Part shown: positions 12,342 to 26,388 of the stretch, one piece after another | Layout of the letters: every line of letters starts with the position of its first letter | Position numbering within the stretch: position 1 is the stretch's first letter | From: Stromatinia cepivora | Lineage: Eukaryota > Ascomycota > Leotiomycetes > Helotiales > Sclerotiniaceae | Direction of reading: 5' to 3' | Length of the DNA stretch: 64,000 nucleotides | Assembly: GCA_014898415.1 (NCBI GenBank) | Contig: RCTD01000009.1 | Span: forward strand, 1,364,001-1,428,000 | Program-made: the position numbers and the translations under genes | Notes under the pieces: model-generated | What the model was told of the DNA's origin: nothing | Seen by the model: only the letters and a program-made list of their open reading frames with translations | Databases searched by the model: none

Positions 12342-13632
12342 ATGTTCGCCGCACGAAGAGCATTGACTGGAGCAGTCCAAAGCAGAGCTTTTTCTGCTTC
12401 TGCTAGAGATGTAAGATAATTGTTCTGTCTGATATTTCTTCCAGCTATATACACTTGGCTTCGTCATTTATGAATCTCCAACTAATTTTACGCAAAATAA
12501 GCTCTCTAAAGTTACAGTTCTCGGTGCTGCTGGTGGAATTGGACAACCATTGTCTCTTCTCCTCAAGTTAAATCCCCGCGTTACCGATTTGGCTTTGTAC
12601 GATATCCGTGGAGGTCCAGGTTCGTCGGCGCCATTTCTTATAACAATATTGTTGAGAAGATCAAAGTCAAAAAGGAATTAGATTTACAGATATGCTAATA
12701 GGATGTTCAATTGGATAAATAGGTGTCGCAGCAGATATCTCTCATATCAACACCAAATCCAAGGTTACTGGATATGAGCCAACACCATCTGGTCTTGCCG
12801 CTGCTCTCAAAGATGCTGAAATCGTCTTGATCCCAGCTGGTGTCCCACGTAAACCGGGTATGACCCGTGATGACCTCTTCAACACCAACGCATCCATTGT
12901 TCGCGATCTCGCCAAGGCTGCTGCTGAGTCTGCACCAAACGCAAACATCCTCGTTATTTCCAACCCAGTTAACTCAACCGTTCCAATCGTTGCCGAAATC
13001 TTCAAGGCTAAGGGAGTTTACAACCCAAAAAGACTTTTCGGTGTTACCACTTTGGATGTTGTTAGAGCCAGCAGATTCGTCAGTGAAATCAAGAAGACTG
13101 ACCCTGTCGATGAGAACATTGTTGTTGTTGGTGGTCACTCTGGTGTTACCATTGTTCCCCTTTTCTCTCAATCCTCCCACCCAGATCTCGTCGGTAACGA
13201 GAACCTTCTTAAGCGTGTTCAATTCGGTGGTGATGAAGTTGTTCAAGCTAAGGATGGCGCTGGATCCGCTACTCTCTCCATGGCTATGGCTGGTGCCCGT
13301 ATGGCCGAATCATTATTGAAGGCTTCCCAAGGACAAGCTGGTGTTGTTGAGCCAACTTTCGTTGACAGCCCATTGTACAAGGATCAAGGTGTTGATTTCT
13401 TTGCCAGCAAGGTTGAGTTGGGTCCAGATGGTGTTCAAAAGATCCATGAAGTTGGAAAGGTTGATGCTGTTGAGGAGAAGTTGTTGGAGGCATGCTTGGC
13501 TGATTTGAAGAAGGTATGTTTTTCCCTGATACTAGCATTACCTTGTACCATGTTTGAATATAAACTAACACATTACCTTTGCAGAACATCCAAAAGGGTG
13601 TTGAATTCGTCGCCAAGAACCCAGGAAACTAA
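12342..13632 (+). CDS. MDH1: Malate dehydrogenase, mitochondrial
   Basis: Four exons (12342-12410, 12502-12619, 12723-13513, 13585-13632) give 341 residues. It interconverts malate and oxaloacetate with NAD in the mitochondrial matrix (TCA cycle). The first exon encodes an Arg/Ala/Ser-rich presequence without acidic residues until its end. The NAD-binding glycine motif GAAGGIGQ follows (about residue 30), then NPVNSTVP (about 143) and the catalytic His in GGHSG (about 201). Length matches the family. The intron after the presequence separates the targeting peptide from the enzyme. A pyrimidine-rich leader suggests strong expression. Identification is secure. Confidence 0.97.
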
Positions 13633-14026
13633 ACCCAAAAAATCCTCTCAAAACCTCTATGATCGAATAATTCGAAAAACCACCTACAAATCTCAATATC
13701 CTAAAATAATCTTAAAATGAATCCTTGACTCTTTGAATACTCGCGTTTTTATATCGCATGTATGTACACATATGATGGAAGGAAGGAATATAGATAAGAT
13801 TTCGATTTTTGGTTATGATATCTGATTTATAGCATGTATTATGCAAGCGATGTAAATTATAATGAAACGACTCTCCTCTGTGTTTTGGTTTATATATCCC
13901 AGTTATTTTCCTTCTCTTGAAAGTCTCTCCTGCCATGTATAGGAACTCTTAAGATTTACATCTATATCACCCTTCTTCACTTAGAATCCATCCTCACATT
14001 CCCGAATCTAACATCAAATACCTTAA
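13633..14026. other. 3' flank of MDH
   Basis: The downstream flank of malate dehydrogenase has no ORF of note and becomes increasingly AT-rich toward the inverted-repeat element. Confidence 0.6.
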
Positions 14027-14578
14027 TGGGGGTTGCTGGTTTCGAAAAACAGTATCTCCATTATATAAGCCTAAAAAAATCGTGTATATAAACTAATATT
14101 GTGTATATCAAATTGTATTACATATATTAAATAAAATTATATATCCGAGGTTATATTATATATATAAGATTATATAAAATCAAATAATAATTTAAAAATA
14201 ATTATATAAGAAATTAATATTTTGATTATATAATATTTATTTGAATTTATTTTAATATCAAATATATTAATTGTTATAATGTAATAGTATTATATTCGAT
14301 TTCAATTATTTAAAACTCAAAAAATATTTAAGTAAATATTATTCGAATAATAAATTCAAAAATAAAAAAATAATTAATAAAATAATTCGATTTTTTTTTA
14401 AATAAAAATATTTTATTTTCGGGTCGAAGATATTCCAATATAATTTATCTCGTATATACAGTTTATTTTTATATATAATATTATTACTTCAAAATGTATT
14501 TGATAACATGTTTCACGCTATATTATATAGCAAACCTTAAATTATCAAATCACTGTTTTTTAACACCCGCAGCCCCCA
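14027..14578. mobile_element. AT-rich miniature element with imperfect 27-bp terminal inverted repeats
   Basis: Left end 14027-14053 (starts TGGGGGTTGC, ends AAAAACAGT) matches the reverse complement of 14552-14578 at 22 of 27 positions. The 500-bp interior is extremely AT-rich with no ORF. This fits a non-autonomous DNA transposon, or a mutated relic; the AT bias would fit repeat-induced point mutation (RIP). No clear target-site duplication was found, so the class is open. Confidence 0.55.
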
Positions 14579-14985
14579 CTAAGATACCCAAACTCTTTTC
14601 TTTAATCCCACCCGTGACCCCGCTACCGTACCTCACTAGACATTCCAATTCACCCCCCACCACACTCCGGATATCTCCATATCCTATGCTTTCCCCTTCT
14701 CACCCCACCAAAGAAAATTAAATAGTTGTCCCCACTACTCTGTAAAGTAGAAAGAATTAACCGCGGAAGAATATCCATGAGCCAGCCCATCTAACTAACA
14801 ACTTACCTGATGGATGTTTCCTCCCTCCCTTCTTCAATTAAAAAATAATGAACACCCTATCTAGAGTTTATTTAGACAGACTAATTACTATTTCACTATA
14901 CCTAACTAAACCCGCCTACGCACCCATCCATCCATCCTCGGGCAAAAATCCCCCCCCTTCACCCATCAAAATACAAAAACCAACT

Positions 14986-15099
14986 TGGAGATGCCCGGGA
15001 TCGAACCGGGGACCTTTCACAATCACACACATGTCATCATTCTTCCACAGGAAAGAAAGAAAATGCGAAGCGAACATAATACCACTATACTACATCCCC
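14986..15099 (-). tRNA. tRNA-Ala (anticodon CGC) with a 42-nt intron
   Basis: Read on the minus strand, the 7-bp acceptor stem GGGGATG pairs with CATCTCC and includes a G3-U70 wobble, the alanine identity element, with discriminator A. The anticodon stem TTCGC/GTGAA encloses loop TTCGCA...T with anticodon CGC at 15067-15065. The intron (15063-15022) sits after position 37, the usual place. The T-arm is CCCGG TTCGATC CCGGG. A T5 run just downstream fits a Pol III terminator. The D-stem is weak. Confidence 0.85.
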
Positions 15100-15847
15100 A
15101 TTTTGTTGTGTTTTGAAGTAACTAAGTTAGCCCTGATACTAATGGATGAGGGAAGAGGGGAAAATTGAAGCGGGGGGAAATTAGTGGGTGATTTTTGAAA
15201 ATCATTCGTTTTTGGTGGAGGGAGGAATAAATCGTACGGGTATAGATAGAACTGGAAACCACGTAGATAGGTATGGTATGGCAGAAGTACGTAAAAATCC
15301 ATTGCATTGCTATTCTTGCTATTCATTCAAAAACTGCTAGAGTTGGCTGATATGTAGGTATGTATGCAAAATTTCTCGCCGAGGAAAATTGCACCACCCA
15401 TCCCATGCCATCATGTTCCGCCCGGAATATCCTTTCTTTCCTACCTGAACTACTTGGTACCTCATTTCATTAGACCATAATCCCTCATCTCTCTGTCATG
15501 TTTGCTACATATGTATCCTACCATATGCATTGTGTCATTCCCCTTCCCGTCCCATCCCCATCTCATCGCACACCCAAAACCACAGCCCATCCCAAAACCA
15601 CCAAAGCCCCCAAAGAAAATCAATCCAAAACCATACAGGAGTGGGGAATATTGCCAATACCAATGATTACCACTTCCCTCCCCTTCCATTCCATTTCCCC
15701 GGCCCATCCCCTCCCAAAAAGTTAGAAGAAATGGAAAAGACAGACCACTAAAAATTGATTTTGTTTATGCCCAAAGAAATCTCACTCCACCCATCCACCC
15801 TCTCACCACCACCCAATCCCAACCATTGCCAGCAATAATAGAGAAAA
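15100..15847. other. Intergenic region between tRNA-Ala and the AAA ATPase 3' end
   Basis: C-rich/AT-mixed sequence without a credible gene. ORFs here (for example 15462-15707 minus, 15498-15725 plus) are low-complexity. Confidence 0.55.
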
Positions 15848-18800
15848 TTAAAAGTACCCCCTCATAGCATCCTCAAATCCTGTTCCTCCCTTCAAATCCC
15901 TATCAAAAGCATTCGAGACATCCAGAACACGTTTGATATGTTCCATAGAAAGTGGTTCTTTATTATTGACAGCGAGGGCTTGAGCTGTACGAATTGTGTT
16001 TTTGATCTAGAGAGTTATGTTAGTTATATCCTCAAATCAAAGATAGAAAGGAGGAAAGATAGAAGTGTTAAAAGGAAAGTAAAAAAAAACACACCTGTCT
16101 TCCATTCAAATTATTCCTAGCCAGAGCATTATAATCTTCCTCAGTAAAAGGCATGGTATCAATACCCTCCAAAACCCTAACTCTTTCAATAAACATCTTA
16201 AACACACTCTTCTTTGCCTTTGGACTCAAATCTCCATATCTCAAGGCGATGTGAATTCTCGATTGAAACGCATCATCAAATGTCTCAACCCGATTTGTAG
16301 TCAAGAAAAGAATACCCTGGAAATATTCCAAAAGTCTCAAGAAAATAGACACCAAAGCATTACGATGAATATCCTGAATTGTTCTCTTCTCCAAGAAGAC
16401 ATCTGCTTCATCGAGAAGAAGAACTGCACCCCATGCATGTGCAATATCGAGAATCTTTTGAAGTTCTGCTTCTAGAGTGCGTGGATCGGTACCAAGCTCT
16501 CCGGCTGAAACCATGTAGAGAGGACATTTGAGGAGTTCCGAGATACCTTCTGCGGTGAGAGTTTTACCTGTACCAGGAGGACCATGAAGGACGGCCACGA
16601 GACCTTTGCCTTTACCTTGGATAACATCATCGATACTTTCGGCCGGATGATATTTGTGAGATTCAACGAGAGCTTTGACAATGGCTTTGGTGTTGTCTTC
16701 TAAGACAAGAGAATCATAAGCACCTTCGTTCCAAACGATATCTTTGATACCCGAAACTGTGAATTCGAGCCAAAGTTTTTCAGCAAAGGCGAACCCTAGA
16801 ACAACAGGCGAAGCAATCAAGTATTCCTCATCTGTGAATACGGGAGGGGCTTTCTTGTCATCTTCTGCCTGTACAGTTTCATCCTTGTTGTCCTTATTGG
16901 TAATCTTACTTGGAACTTCATCCAATTTCTCAACAACAACTTCGTTGCCATCCTCATCGACAGGAACCGAAACTAGACAAGGTTTCTCCTTTTCATCGAG
17001 AACAACCTTTAGCTTCATCTTTGGTTCATCGTTATCCTCTCTCTTCTCCAACCCACGATTTCCTTGACCATCATCGGAGCTGTCATCACCACAACAACCA
17101 CATTCATAATCCTCGCTATCCGAGTCATCGATGAGATCTGGATCATTAGGCTTGACGGTGCTGACGTTGTAATTTGGTAGGATTCGTCGATGAATTGCGG
17201 GGTCGACCATAACTCTACCATCAATATTGACTTTGACAATAGCCTTACGCTTCTTGTAATATGCCATTCCCTTATGACTCTTGTAGTGAACACCTTGTAA
17301 TGCCACGAATTTCTTACCTCTCTCGATAAGTTCGGTACGAAGTTTGGCTTCATTCTTGTGATATTTTAAAGGATAACAATTAAGACTTGTGATCTTTCTT
17401 GCACCCTTGAAAGCTGGAACATCACAATCCATGGTACCTATAATGACGTTAGTGGATTATTTTGGTGGAACATGGATGTAACATACCCATTCCCCACGTC
17501 TTTCCATCATACTCCAAATATTTACCTTCGATATTATACCAAGTTCCCTTCATGAAACTGAGATTCTTTTCGGCCAACTCGATTTTGAAAGCTCTTGGCT
17601 CATCAATGGTTCCATAAGTTGTAGTATAAGCCAAAGTATTAGGTTTATACAAGGCCCAGAGTAGATCGAATGTAATGATTCCAGTCTCCAACATGGGATA
17701 GAGAGTTTTCTTCGTGGGGGCATAATCCTTGTCGAGATATTTCAAGAGGACTTTGAGATGTTTTCTTTTGGTTTCATTTCTCTTCTTAATCTTCTTCTTG
17801 CCTTTCTTTTCCGTAACCTTCTTGTTTTTCAATTGTTTGCAAGATTTTCGGAGGTCCTCAAGGTACAGGAAAAGGAGATTAGGGTCAATGCATGGGGTCT
17901 CTTCGACCAAACTAACACCTTTGACACCATCCATGGCTTCATTGAGAGCTTCTTTCAAAAGTTTGCTCTTGATGTCAACAACAGTCGCCTTTGGGGGGTT
18001 AGCTGATGATCTAGCAAGAAATTTCGGAAACGTACCTTGTATTTTCCCTCCCAATCAAATGTTCGGCGAACATTGAAAAGGTATTGATCATATTCCGAGC
18101 TCTCTTCATCCTCCGCAGTGTCGGTAAGTTTGTAATTATGAATTGTGCTGTCCCACAATTGATCGACTCTCTTGTATTCCAACTTACTTCCTCTCTTCTT
18201 CTTGCCCTTATCCTTTTTACCCTTTCTTCCTTGATTCCTCTCATCCAACAAAAGCTTTCTTCGTAAAGCTTGGAGCTGTCTTGTACCAGGAGGAAGGGAA
18301 TTTGGTGCTGCGGGTGGAGGTGGTAAATTCCATACTGCGGGTGGTAATTGTGTAGGAGGGTGCGATATTGGAGTTCTTTGGAGTTGTGCTTGAATTTGCA
18401 TCAATTGTGCCTGAAGCTGAGCATTGGTAACGTCAACCACTTCATCGGCATCGTCATCGGCTTCAGCATCACCGGAATCGTTTTCATCCTCTTCATCTTC
18501 ATCACCTGAATCTGAATCGGAAGTTAAATCGGAGTCAGAAGTATCCTAGAGAATATTAATATTTAGCGTATTTGAAAATGGAACGAACTGATACCCACAT
18601 CTTTCTTAGCCCTCTTCTTTGATTTAGCCTTACGCTTTTCCTTGAGCTTTTGTTTGGCCTTCAACTTTGCCTTTCTCTTCTTCTTCTCCTTTTCACTTTC
18701 CGTCTCTGAGTCATCGGAGTCACTGGAAGAAGAGGAAGTAGAATCTGAATTCGAAGATTCATCATCTCCGCTCTCAGACTCAGTTTCTACTGCCTCTTTA

Positions 18801-18997
18801 GTTTTCTTGCTTTTGGACTTGCAACTCTTATCTGCCTTATCCTTCTTAGATATTTTGGGTTTGCAGTGCTTATCCGTAGTTTGTCGCGGTTTAGCCTCAA
18901 TCTGTGCAGTTGATGATCCTTCTCCCACAACCACAGTCGCAGGCTCCTCTCTCTCATTGACTTGATCACTACCTTTGCTCGAACTTGGGGTATCCAT
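15848..18997 (-). CDS. Large AAA+ family ATPase
   Basis: Five exons (18997-18599, 18545-18036, 17988-17487, 17437-16095, 16006-15848) give 970 residues. The N-terminal 200 residues are Ser/Glu/Lys-rich and highly charged, followed by a Pro/Gln region, then a conserved fungal domain ending near FKGARKITSLNCYPLKYH, which resembles the DUF7025-type region of fungal AAA proteins. A single AAA module follows: Walker A GPPGTGKT (about 756-763), Walker B LLLDEAD (about 810-816), sensor LFLTTN, and an AAA-lid helix bundle in the last two exons. It likely remodels a protein or nucleoprotein substrate; the charged N-terminus suggests a nuclear place, which is inference. Start at 18997 was preferred; an in-frame Met at 19087 exists. 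Confidence 0.9.
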
Positions 18998-20769
18998 CTT
19001 GTTCGACCAACCCTTTTCCTTTCTTGTTCTCAGTAATGTAGCCGTTGCGAAAGAAAGAATTTGGGAAGGTTTAAAATTGTTGTGCAAGTTGGAGTGGTGT
19101 TGTTGGCGGTTGACTGCCTAATTTGAAATTTTATTGCGGCAGGTTGTATTTTGCGGATGGGTTTGTCGAGCGTTCAATTTCAATTAATGACCTAAGTCGA
19201 TGAGCCTCGAGTTAGCTTGGTTTTCGGAATTGACTCAAATGAGGGAATCTTGCAGATTCACTAATTGTACCAAAGCCTTTTCTGCTGTGTATGCTAAGTA
19301 CCAAAAAACTTGCAGGTGTAGTTGCAGCCGTATGTTAGAGAAATGAGGTGTAACTCTTGCACGGCTACGGCTGTCAATCACCAGATTGATTGTTTGCTGA
19401 CGGGTAGATTGATCATCAGACACTTACCTCGTGGATATTTACTTGGTTTCAGCTGCTGCAGGTCGCCTTGATATCCGTGAATTGGTGTTAGAGAGGTCAA
19501 TGTCAAGTTAATTGATGATTCCTAACCAAAGGTAATCTGGAATAGCAAAGAGAGGAAGGGTAGACAAGATATGTAAGCGAAGAGAGTTGATGGACAAATA
19601 GATTGTATGGAGTAAGTATTGAAATAAGTACCAAAGTACCAGTTTGACTTTCTCAAGCTAGGAAATCTTTTCCTTCAAATAGAATCCAAAAGCTGAGGAA
19701 GTGAATTTCTCATTTTAAATACCTAATTCCTTAGTTTTAATCGGTGTGACTGTCATGCATGTAATCCTACTGTACTTGGGTATGACTTTTATGGAAAATG
19801 TAGAATAATTTAGTAGCTGGTTGTTTGCTATTACCGTATCCCTAGATAATATAGGAAATACAATTTTGAGTGATAATCACATCGCACACCTCACACACCT
19901 CACACACCTGAAGGGAAGCTCTTTCGTTTTACCTGCAGAGCTATCATGATTAATCAAAAAGTCACTAGAGCAATTAAGGTAGTAAGTATTCTTCTACTTA
20001 AAGTGGTTTAGTGTGCATTAGTGTGTATCTTTAATGTTCTTTCATTGATTTTAATTGGTTGATAGTGATATCCACAGCAAAGATCACTAAAAGAAATATC
20101 CCTGTCTTTGGCGCCAATCGACGACAACAGAAACGAGGCTGAGCGTTTGCATACCACAAAAAGGGTAGGTAGTGGGCAACTTTACGAGGTACTAGGTAAC
20201 CTTAATTAGGTTATGTATGAGGATGACATCCACCACCAAGTATTTATTACTACTCTTTACCATATTTCTACTCGTAAACCACAGAACTACTAGGTAAGTA
20301 TCAACCATTACACCTTGTCTTCCTGTACAATATCTTACAACACACGGCTGTTGCGAATTTAAATGCTGCCTACTTGGTACCTAGGTGGATATGGATTGTG
20401 AATCACAAACATTGATACCGGTACCGGTTGACTGGAAAGCGAGAGAGGATATCCTATCAGTAACGAGGCAAATTAATCTCTACGGCTGTTACATACTCAA
20501 GAATCAAGACATAGAATGGAATATATACCGTGTATTCAGCTAAACAAGGACATTCGACACTGACAGTCTCAAACATATCCATCCATTCTTTCTCATTGAC
20601 TCATTCTTTCATACATAAATGGTTGAAGGCAACAGTAGGCAGGAAAGGGAATTGGAACCATTCATTTTGTTGAGGCTGATGGAATCAGAGATCCTTCACG
20701 GAATGAATCCACCTTAAGCTTTTCTAACTCAATACACAATACCCACCTGATATCTTACAATACACATAC

Positions 20770-20791
20770 ACTACACTACACTACACTACAC
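20770..20791. repeat. CTACA microsatellite
   Basis: About four tandem copies of the pentamer CTACA. Confidence 0.8.
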
Positions 20792-21002
20792 TTACCTCAT
20801 ATTTTATATTCATATATTGAGCCTCAACATGTATATTTTGTCGCCGAATATAATGATATTCATTCGTCATACCATCTATAAAAGGATTTAATACGCTCAC
20901 TCATAGTATAGGATACTCTCTGTACCTAGTACCTAGTACCTACTGTTACTTGGTTGCATATTGTAATTCCTGTCATTTGGTAATTGGTAACGAACGATGA
21001 TT

Positions 21003-21270
21003 ATGTACTCACTTACCCTTACTCACTTACTCTTACTCACATACTCACATACTCACATACTCACATACTCACATACTCACATACTCACATACTCACATAC
21101 TTCCATACTCACATACTCACGTACTCACGTACTCATTTACTCATTTACTCATATATTCACTTACTTACATACTCATTTACTCACTTACTCATGTACTCTT
21201 ACTCATATACTCATATACTCACATACTCACTTACTCACGTACTCACTTACTCATGCACTCACTTACTCAC
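21003..21270. repeat. 8-bp-based minisatellite (ACTCACAT family)
   Basis: About 265 bp consist of ACTCACAT units, regular in the centre (about 21035-21110), with degenerate TACTCATT/TACTCACG units on both sides. Both overlapping ORFs through it are products of the repeat. Confidence 0.9.
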
Positions 21271-24200
21271 GTCCTGAAACTCCACTTTCATTACCTATTA
21301 CACAAGAGCGGGTATTTTATATCCTTCAGCCTTTTCGCTCACTTGAACACAACATTCAATTCTTGCTAAGTATCGTGAGAAATTCTCATACGAGGTTTTT
21401 CATGAATCTTTTCTCTCGTCTAGAACTTCGCACAGCCACAAAACTATCATGTCAAGAATCCTTCCTTGATGCGCTGAGTACAACATTTCGATTTTCCGAA
21501 GTCGGAAGAAAGGAAAGAAAACAACACAACAACACGCAGCAGTTCTGCAGTCTGACATTTTATATACACATACATATATCTTCATGCACAGAGAAGAAAA
21601 GAATCCTAGCAGAAACGCAAATGCAGCATCACGTACTGTACTTCCCAGCGATGTCACTTTTATCACCATCCATCAATATTCGACTATTCATTCCAAACTT
21701 TTTACCCAAAACATACAACACAACATTTCATACACCTTACCCTACCTATTTTGGGTCATGATAATTTATTTCCCCGCCTCCACCAGCAGAATTGGATTCC
21801 CCATCAACCCGGATAATGAATATTCCCAAGAGATGCAGGACATCGTCGATGCATTTCAATAGATTAGAAGGATCTATTGCCTCGGAGTTGTTCTTTGTCC
21901 AACATACATCCAACACAAATTGCATAATCTATTACTTTTTTTTACTTTTCCGAGAATTCTTTTTCACTACAGTTCGTACTATTTTATTGCATCTAGAGCC
22001 ATTGCTTAATGTTTCTCGACATATCGGACATTCATGATTTTCTCAAGGAATTCTATCTCCGAAAAAGTACCCCGCCAAGCCCATTCTTTCCCCCTATCAT
22101 ATGACACATTTGACTTGTGTATGGTGTATGGAAGTGCTAAGTTACACTACATTAATCGCCCCAGCTGTACTAGGATTAACTTGTGTTTGTTTGTGAAGTA
22201 CAATACTTCTATTTGCCTCTCAATTGTTCTGATTTTTGATCATTGCACATAATCGCTATCATTCCACATTCTTTTATCTTCCTGCATGTAATGATGTTCT
22301 GTTGAGTAATAGAACATCACATATTATATGAACTGTGCAGGTACCTTTGAGATTTCCATGAGATATTATGATGAGGATTTTCGATATCACAACATCAGAA
22401 CAAGGATTTTGATCTCTATTTATGTCACAACATCCGAGTAGATCATGAATTTCTTCAATCTTGTATCGTCAGATCAAATATTCATGATACATGATCTATT
22501 TCTTTCCTCTATCTGATCACATTCCGATTATTTCATTTATACTTCTCCTACAATATCTCAAGAAAACCTTGATAATATCGTCTCAATTCAACACAACATC
22601 CAATCTTCCCACAATCCTCGATACACGTCGATTTTGAGCACAGCTTATCGCAATCACGACAGCATCAAAATCTCATCACAGTACTTGTTGCGTCATGTGA
22701 CCTGCATTATCTCATCTCAACCACCTATTTCAAGATCGTAGCAGGTGCCTTTCACACATCTATTCCGATTATGTGCCTGAATTGGAACATCAGGAACCAC
22801 TTTCGTGTATTTTACTACGTCACTTCGATCAAGATATACATATCCAATATACGATTACTGGTCTGCAATAAGGAATCCGAAAATACTATAGCTACGTATA
22901 ATCTCCCTTTTTTACGTCGATCTTTCGACGGCATCTTGGGTTACCTATCTTTAGAGTAGTTAAAATAGTCATTTGACGTCGTGTTGTCCATTGACTTTAT
23001 TTTCATCGTCCCTTGTACCACCAGATCTCATACAACATGGAGCACTTTATCTTCTATCTCGTCCCAATGATAAAACATATAATCGTAGGTACTAGCTAGC
23101 ACATTCACTGCATCATCTTACTCCCGCATCATCTTATTCAAACCAATCTCAAACAGAAAATCTATGTGAGACTGGGATGATTTCTAAGCTCGTGATATCA
23201 GTTCTCTGATGCCGAAGCCGAGCTGCAATGCAATATCAAGATTCGATACATCTAGATATCGAATCGAGATCTACTTAAATACCACAGCATGACATAATGC
23301 CCAGTCACCACATTTCTTCCTTTCCATCTTCTTCCTCATCGTCACTCGCAAGGAAACTACAACCATTTTATACATGCACTTAGTCTCTCACTCGTTAGCA
23401 AATGCCATGGTAACACCCGCACCACACCTCTTTCATTATCATGATCATCATTTGCATCACTCCGACCCCTAGCGGTTGGTAACACCACGTCAGGTACAGT
23501 GTCACCAGTCTCGTATGACGTGCTAGAGAACATTCTGGTGTGTCATGCGAAATTTAGAGTTGGAGTCAACGTCAACATCAAAGTTGAAGTTCAAGTATTT
23601 CCACTATCACGATGATTCCTACCCGGTCAAACCATCCACCATTGATTCGTACATTTAAGATACATTTTGTGTTGCGTACAGGTTTCTACCCTCTTGAATG
23701 ACTATTGACGAACCCAACGTTGGATCCGGATCAAAAAATGCTTCCAAATCTTTTCAAATTCTTCTTATTCCAAAATCTTGTCAAATTTGCCTTTGGTTGA
23801 ACTTAATGCCAAAATACATCCATACAATTATATCCCTAAGGACGTTCATGTCAACGTTTAATCCCGTCACTCTAAGAAAATCCGAGTAAAACTCTCCTGG
23901 TATAATTGTATGAAATCTGGGTAATAGGGAAAGATCCGGATGATCTAGTGTGAACCCATGACGGTACCTTCATGGTCAACGTGTTTCCTCGAAGAATTGC
24001 CCTGAATTCCCTATTAATCACTTTCAATGCATATTTTTGAACATGACAAAGCCGTGCTGAGATCCAAATTGTTGGTTGAATATCTCGTGAGTCTGAGACC
24101 AACAAGATATTTTTTCATCGACTGCATTTTTTATATCCTCGGGAAGATAGATCGGAGGGAAATCCATGCGCGACTGTATTGCGGCATTCAAGGGTTCTGA

Positions 24201-26360
24201 TCGCTTTTTTTGGTAATTGATCATGAATTGTGAGGAGCGTTTTTGCGCGCTGGTGTTTAGGTATGTATGCGTATAGTTTTGGGGGGGGGGGATTTGAGTA
24301 ACACTTTGATCGTCAGTTAGTCCCTTTTCCCGTACTTCCGAGTGGGATTAATTGGTATCGTGTAAATTTCTCACTTGTATATATATGTGCGGACCAGACG
24401 AAAGCAAATGTTTCCAGTATGTTATCGGGGTAGTTGAAGATGTGAATGTGATTTTGGGTAGAGGTATTGGGTAGTTTTTGAGAAGAGACAGGAGTTTCGA
24501 GGGATAGGGTGTGGTTTGTTGTTTTTGGGTGGGGGGTATTAATAGGCATGATAGTTTCTTGGTAGGTATTGATTTTAGAAGGGATTTGTTTGGTAGAGGG
24601 GGAGGATACTAGAGATTGAGCGGGGGTTTGGGATGGGATTTGGCGGGTTTAAGGTAGATGTGGATATGATGTTTTGATATTGATGATGTGTAAATCTTAG
24701 TATATTTCCAAAAAGAAAGCTTTCTTTTGTACTCGATGTCGGTCTTTTGGGAGAGGCGGGGGGAGCGGGGAGATCAAAGAGAAAATGAACTCTTCTTTTG
24801 ATGGTGACTTGTAATTGCAGTAATGGGAGTTATTATTCGAGTCATTTCAAGGAGCATGTAGTCACAGTATCTGATTCTCTTAATTGTAATAGAATCAAAA
24901 GACTAATTCTGGATAATTAGACACACTAGTAATCATTATTACAGAACTCCGAATCAAGGGAGTCAGAAACAAAATGAACATACGGCGGAGAGCATTTTCA
25001 GTGATGTTGGTGGAGAGAAAGGATGGAAATGATTGGGCGAATGATATTCTCTATTTTTGCTGCCCATTTATTGTTTCACAAAGGATAGCTGTTGTTAATT
25101 GACTTTGGTACCTAGTGGGAATGTCAAAGATGATATACTTTATTTTTCCACCTCAGTTTCTGCTCATCTGTTCAGCGTCAAACATTTCCTCCTCTCAAAG
25201 GATCCAACATCCAAGGCATCATCTTCTTAAGACTCAAACCTACCTCAAACCCCAAAACCCCCCATCCTCAATCTCACCTCCCAAATCTCCATGTTCCCAA
25301 TAAAAAATTCCGCACATTCATATCCCTCAACACTACCTTCTCAAACCGATACCCCGTAGCCTCATTAGACAATATAACTCAAACCTGCCAAATTTTCAGC
25401 CTTGATATAAACAAATGACACTTTAATCCCTGTGTATATGTATGGCTCTAACTAAATTCCTTGGTTTAAGCAGAATAGTCATAATTTAAAATCAGTTACC
25501 CTGACTTGCCATCCGAACTTAAGCTCTCGATTTTGATCTTCTGGTTTCATTGAGAAATATATCTCAACCTTCAACATACCGATACATAGTTCTAGCAGAA
25601 TGAGGAAGTTTTATGACCACGAATATAGCGATTACCTTCACCTAGATTCGTCAGCTTCAAATCCCGAGCTAGTGTCTCTACCTGTCTAGGATCTCATACT
25701 GCGGATGCGCATCAAACTTCACGCCAAAAGTAAAGAGAAAAGTCTCAAACACACCAAGAAAAAGAGACCAAAACCCGAGAATGGTAAAAAACAATCTCTC
25801 CTCAATTTTCCCCTCCAAAAAACTACCAAAATCAGACGAGAAAGAAAACCACCTATTTATTAGTGAATCTCGCTTATTAAAAATCAGGGGCTATCATACA
25901 CGGAATACTGTATTATTCTCCCAGCAAGAAAGACCTCCTCACTCTTCTACAGGAAATTATCATTTATCAATACAGTCCATGAGTACTGCGCCGTATTCTT
26001 TGGTTTAGATCGAAATACTTGAAGACTTAAATACATATTTTCCATCCTTCATCTTTATCCACTTCTGCATCTCACAAACAACTTTTTGCGCATTTACAAC
26101 ACAAATTGCTTTCTCGTGTTCAGCTCAGCAATTCAAAATATCCAAGGAGGAAGTATTGGTACAGCGTCGTATTATTTGACTTAGATCGATATATTCAGGT
26201 GTGCGGAATCGGGATCTGTCTTCTGTCACTTTTAGGTTTCGACAATCTAACGATTATTTCTGCAACTTGAGCGCCTACGATATTTTTCTTACAATATTTT
26301 ATTCATCACCACACTCAAAGCTCGAAAAAATCATCCACTGAAACATCCATATAACCACCA

Positions 26361-26388
26361 CCTCCTCCTCCTCCTCCTCCTCCTCCTC
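26361..26388. repeat. CTC/CCT trinucleotide microsatellite
   Basis: Nine or so CCT units end about 35 bp before the ATG at 26423, in the likely 5' leader of the next gene. Confidence 0.9.

Noticed and set aside
20984..21761. ORFs of 97 and 254 codons with Tyr/Ser/His-Thr repeats
   Set aside because: They are translations of the ACTCACAT minisatellite, open in two frames, with no features beyond it.
24281..24291. Poly-G run
   Set aside because: A simple homopolymer with no partner structure nearby; may also vary by sequencing error.
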